Position numbers and translations under genes: made by a program. This document shows positions 63,256-64,000 of a stretch of DNA of 64,000 bases, piece after piece (the first letter of the stretch is position 1; each line of letters starts with the position of its first letter). Where the stretch lies: the NCBI RefSeq assembly GCF_019795105.1, contig NZ_JAIMFO010000004.1:310001-374000 (forward strand). The letters run 5' to 3'. The notes under the pieces are model-generated. The model saw only the letters and a list, made by a program, of their open reading frames with translations, made no database searches and was not told where the DNA came from. Source of the stretch: Collinsella ureilytica. GTDB taxonomy: Bacteria > Actinomycetota > Coriobacteriia > Coriobacteriales > Coriobacteriaceae.

Positions 63256-63430
63256 TGGCGCTCCCAATCTCAAGAATCGTTAGATCACCGTACCAACCCA
63301 CCGCAGAATTGTAAACGACTTTGACGACTTGTCGCCATTTGTCACACGGGCTGAATCTCTGTACGTGTCGCTGAAAGATCTGGTATCAAAACCCTCTTGT
63401 CCCGAGACTCAAGGCATGCCGTCCTCAGGT

Positions 63431-63526
63431 GCGTGCATTTTGGTGTCGTGAGGAGCATTTTTGCCCGCACTTGGCGTCAAATCTGTGCCTCATGGGCAAT
63501 AAATGCACTAATAGTAACCCCCTATA
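63431..63526 (-). repeat. Dispersed element, partial copy 3
   Basis: The reverse strand repeats about 95 bp of copies 1 and 2: GGGGGTTA, GTGCATTTATTGCCCAT, GGCACAGATTTGACGC, AAGTGCGGGCAAAAATGCTC and CGACACCAAAATGCACGC. The long hairpin is missing here. It lies between ftsX and the surface-protein gene. Confidence 0.85.
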
Positions 63527-63584
63527 GATAATTCAGTCATGCAAACTCAAACCAAAAGCCATAGCAAAACGCCGCCCCGTACAG

Positions 63585-63617
63585 CAAAACGCCGCCCTGC
63601 ATATACAGAGCGGCGTT
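63585..63617 (-). terminator. Terminator downstream of ftsX
   Basis: The stem AACGCCGC/GCGGCGTT with a 14-base loop runs into TTTTGC on the minus strand. The AAAACGCCGCCC half is repeated once more 20-24 bases further on. Confidence 0.8.
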
Positions 63618-63665
63618 CAAACACGCATATGTAACACGACTTGCGCACTCAGAATTCTTGCTCGA

Positions 63666-63830
63666 CACTCACTCTCAGGCTCCGCGCACTCAATCTGTAG
63701 TAAACCGCTAGCAAGCTCGGAGTTATTGCCCTTGCTGGGCACTCACTCCAAAACCCGCGCGCAATCTGTAGCAAACCGCTAGCAAGCTCGGAGTTATTGC
63801 TCAACACTCACTCCAAAACCCGCGCGCAGG
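63666..63830. repeat. 65-74 bp tandem repeat behind ftsX
   Basis: CACTCACT-headed units start at 63666, 63740 and 63805 and share CCGCGCG, CAATCTGTAG, AAACCGCTAGCAAGCTCGGA and GTTATTGC blocks. The array ends two bases from the ftsX stop codon. Confidence 0.85.
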
Positions 63831-63832
63831 CA

Positions 63833-64000
63833 CTACACCTTGAGGTAGCGGCTCATAGCAATTGCTGAGCCAAACAAACCAATGACCACACCAAGCAGCA
63901 CCAGTGAACCATAGGTAGCCAAGTAAATGATCAGGGCAACGTCCATCTCAAAGAAGGGCATACCGGCTTGGATCTTTGGCATGAGTAAATTACGCACCAG
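63833..64000 (-). CDS. ftsX: Cell-division protein FtsX, C-terminal end
   Basis: Only the last 55 residues are inside the window. They contain the last two membrane segments (ALIIYLATYGSLVLLGVVIG, FGSAIAM) and end SRYLKV, which matches the usual FtsX C-terminus. FtsX is the membrane part of the FtsEX complex, which activates peptidoglycan hydrolases at division. The N-terminal part and ftsE should lie beyond base 64000. Confidence 0.82.
   Translation of the reverse strand: MVRNLLMPKIQAGMPFFEMDVALIIYLATYGSLVLLGVVIGLFGSAIAMSRYLKV

Overview
The window looks like chromosome of a fermentative, host-associated actinobacterium of class Coriobacteriia (Atopobium, Olsenella or Collinsella-like). This is inferred from the gene set and was not confirmed by any search. 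The chain rapZ-yvcK-whiA-gapA-pgk-tpiA-secG, a MurJ flippase with an actinobacterial-type threonine-motif tail, several complete PTS permeases, an Opp peptide importer and a sortase-type surface protein fit that group. Most genes lie on the minus strand. The 24-41 kb part looks more A+T rich than the 43-56 kb part (by eye, not computed).

Layout. 1-3.2 kb: mannose-family PTS manX-manY-manZ followed by manO (cut by the window edge). 3.5-5.8 kb: tRNA-Leu(GAG) and a lone ABC exporter. 6.1-12.1 kb: oppABCDF. 12.4-15.9 kb: gapA-pgk-tpiA-secG, with two LacI/CcpA-type palindromes upstream of gapA. 16.3-19.3 kb: rapZ-yvcK-whiA, overlapping or nearly so; YvcK carries an in-frame 33-bp tandem repeat. 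19.7-23.1 kb: licT-type antiterminator with a readable promoter, RAT and terminator leader, then a glucose/GlcNAc-family PTS and nanE.

23.4-35.4 kb is the most unusual part. An ECF vitamin/nucleoside-type importer (S, T and two ATPases) is joined in one tight operon to a TrpF-like barrel lacking the usual catalytic Cys, a PfkB kinase, a nucleoside hydrolase, a HAD phosphatase, an iron-type alcohol dehydrogenase and an MFS transporter. Divergent from it is a LacI regulator fused to a decayed PfkB sugar kinase domain. The whole block is bracketed by direct copies of a ~280-bp element with a long conserved hairpin; a partial third copy lies near 63.5 kb. I read the block as an uptake and degradation cassette for a nucleoside or similar N-riboside. 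35.4-41.6 kb is a second catabolic block: a mannose-family PTS with separate IIA, IIB, IIC and IID, an AlsE-like 3-epimerase, a GatD-like dehydrogenase, an HxlB-like 3-hexuloisomerase and a divergent DeoR regulator, probably for a rare hexose or hexitol.

41.6-56.1 kb holds uvrC, a cell-envelope group (ATP-grasp ligase, NlpC/P60 hydrolase, MurJ), ybaK, acylphosphatase, rnhA, a ThrE exporter, a decayed GPH sugar transporter, a CPBP membrane protein and a DEAD-box helicase. 56.6-61.3 kb is an alpha-glucoside PTS with a GH4 6-phospho-glucosidase and a MurR/RpiR regulator. 61.6-63.3 kb is a frameshifted LPXTG-type surface protein. The window ends inside ftsX. A recurring trait is degenerate tandem duplication (units about 41-74 bp) in intergenic DNA, often starting at the 3' end of a gene.
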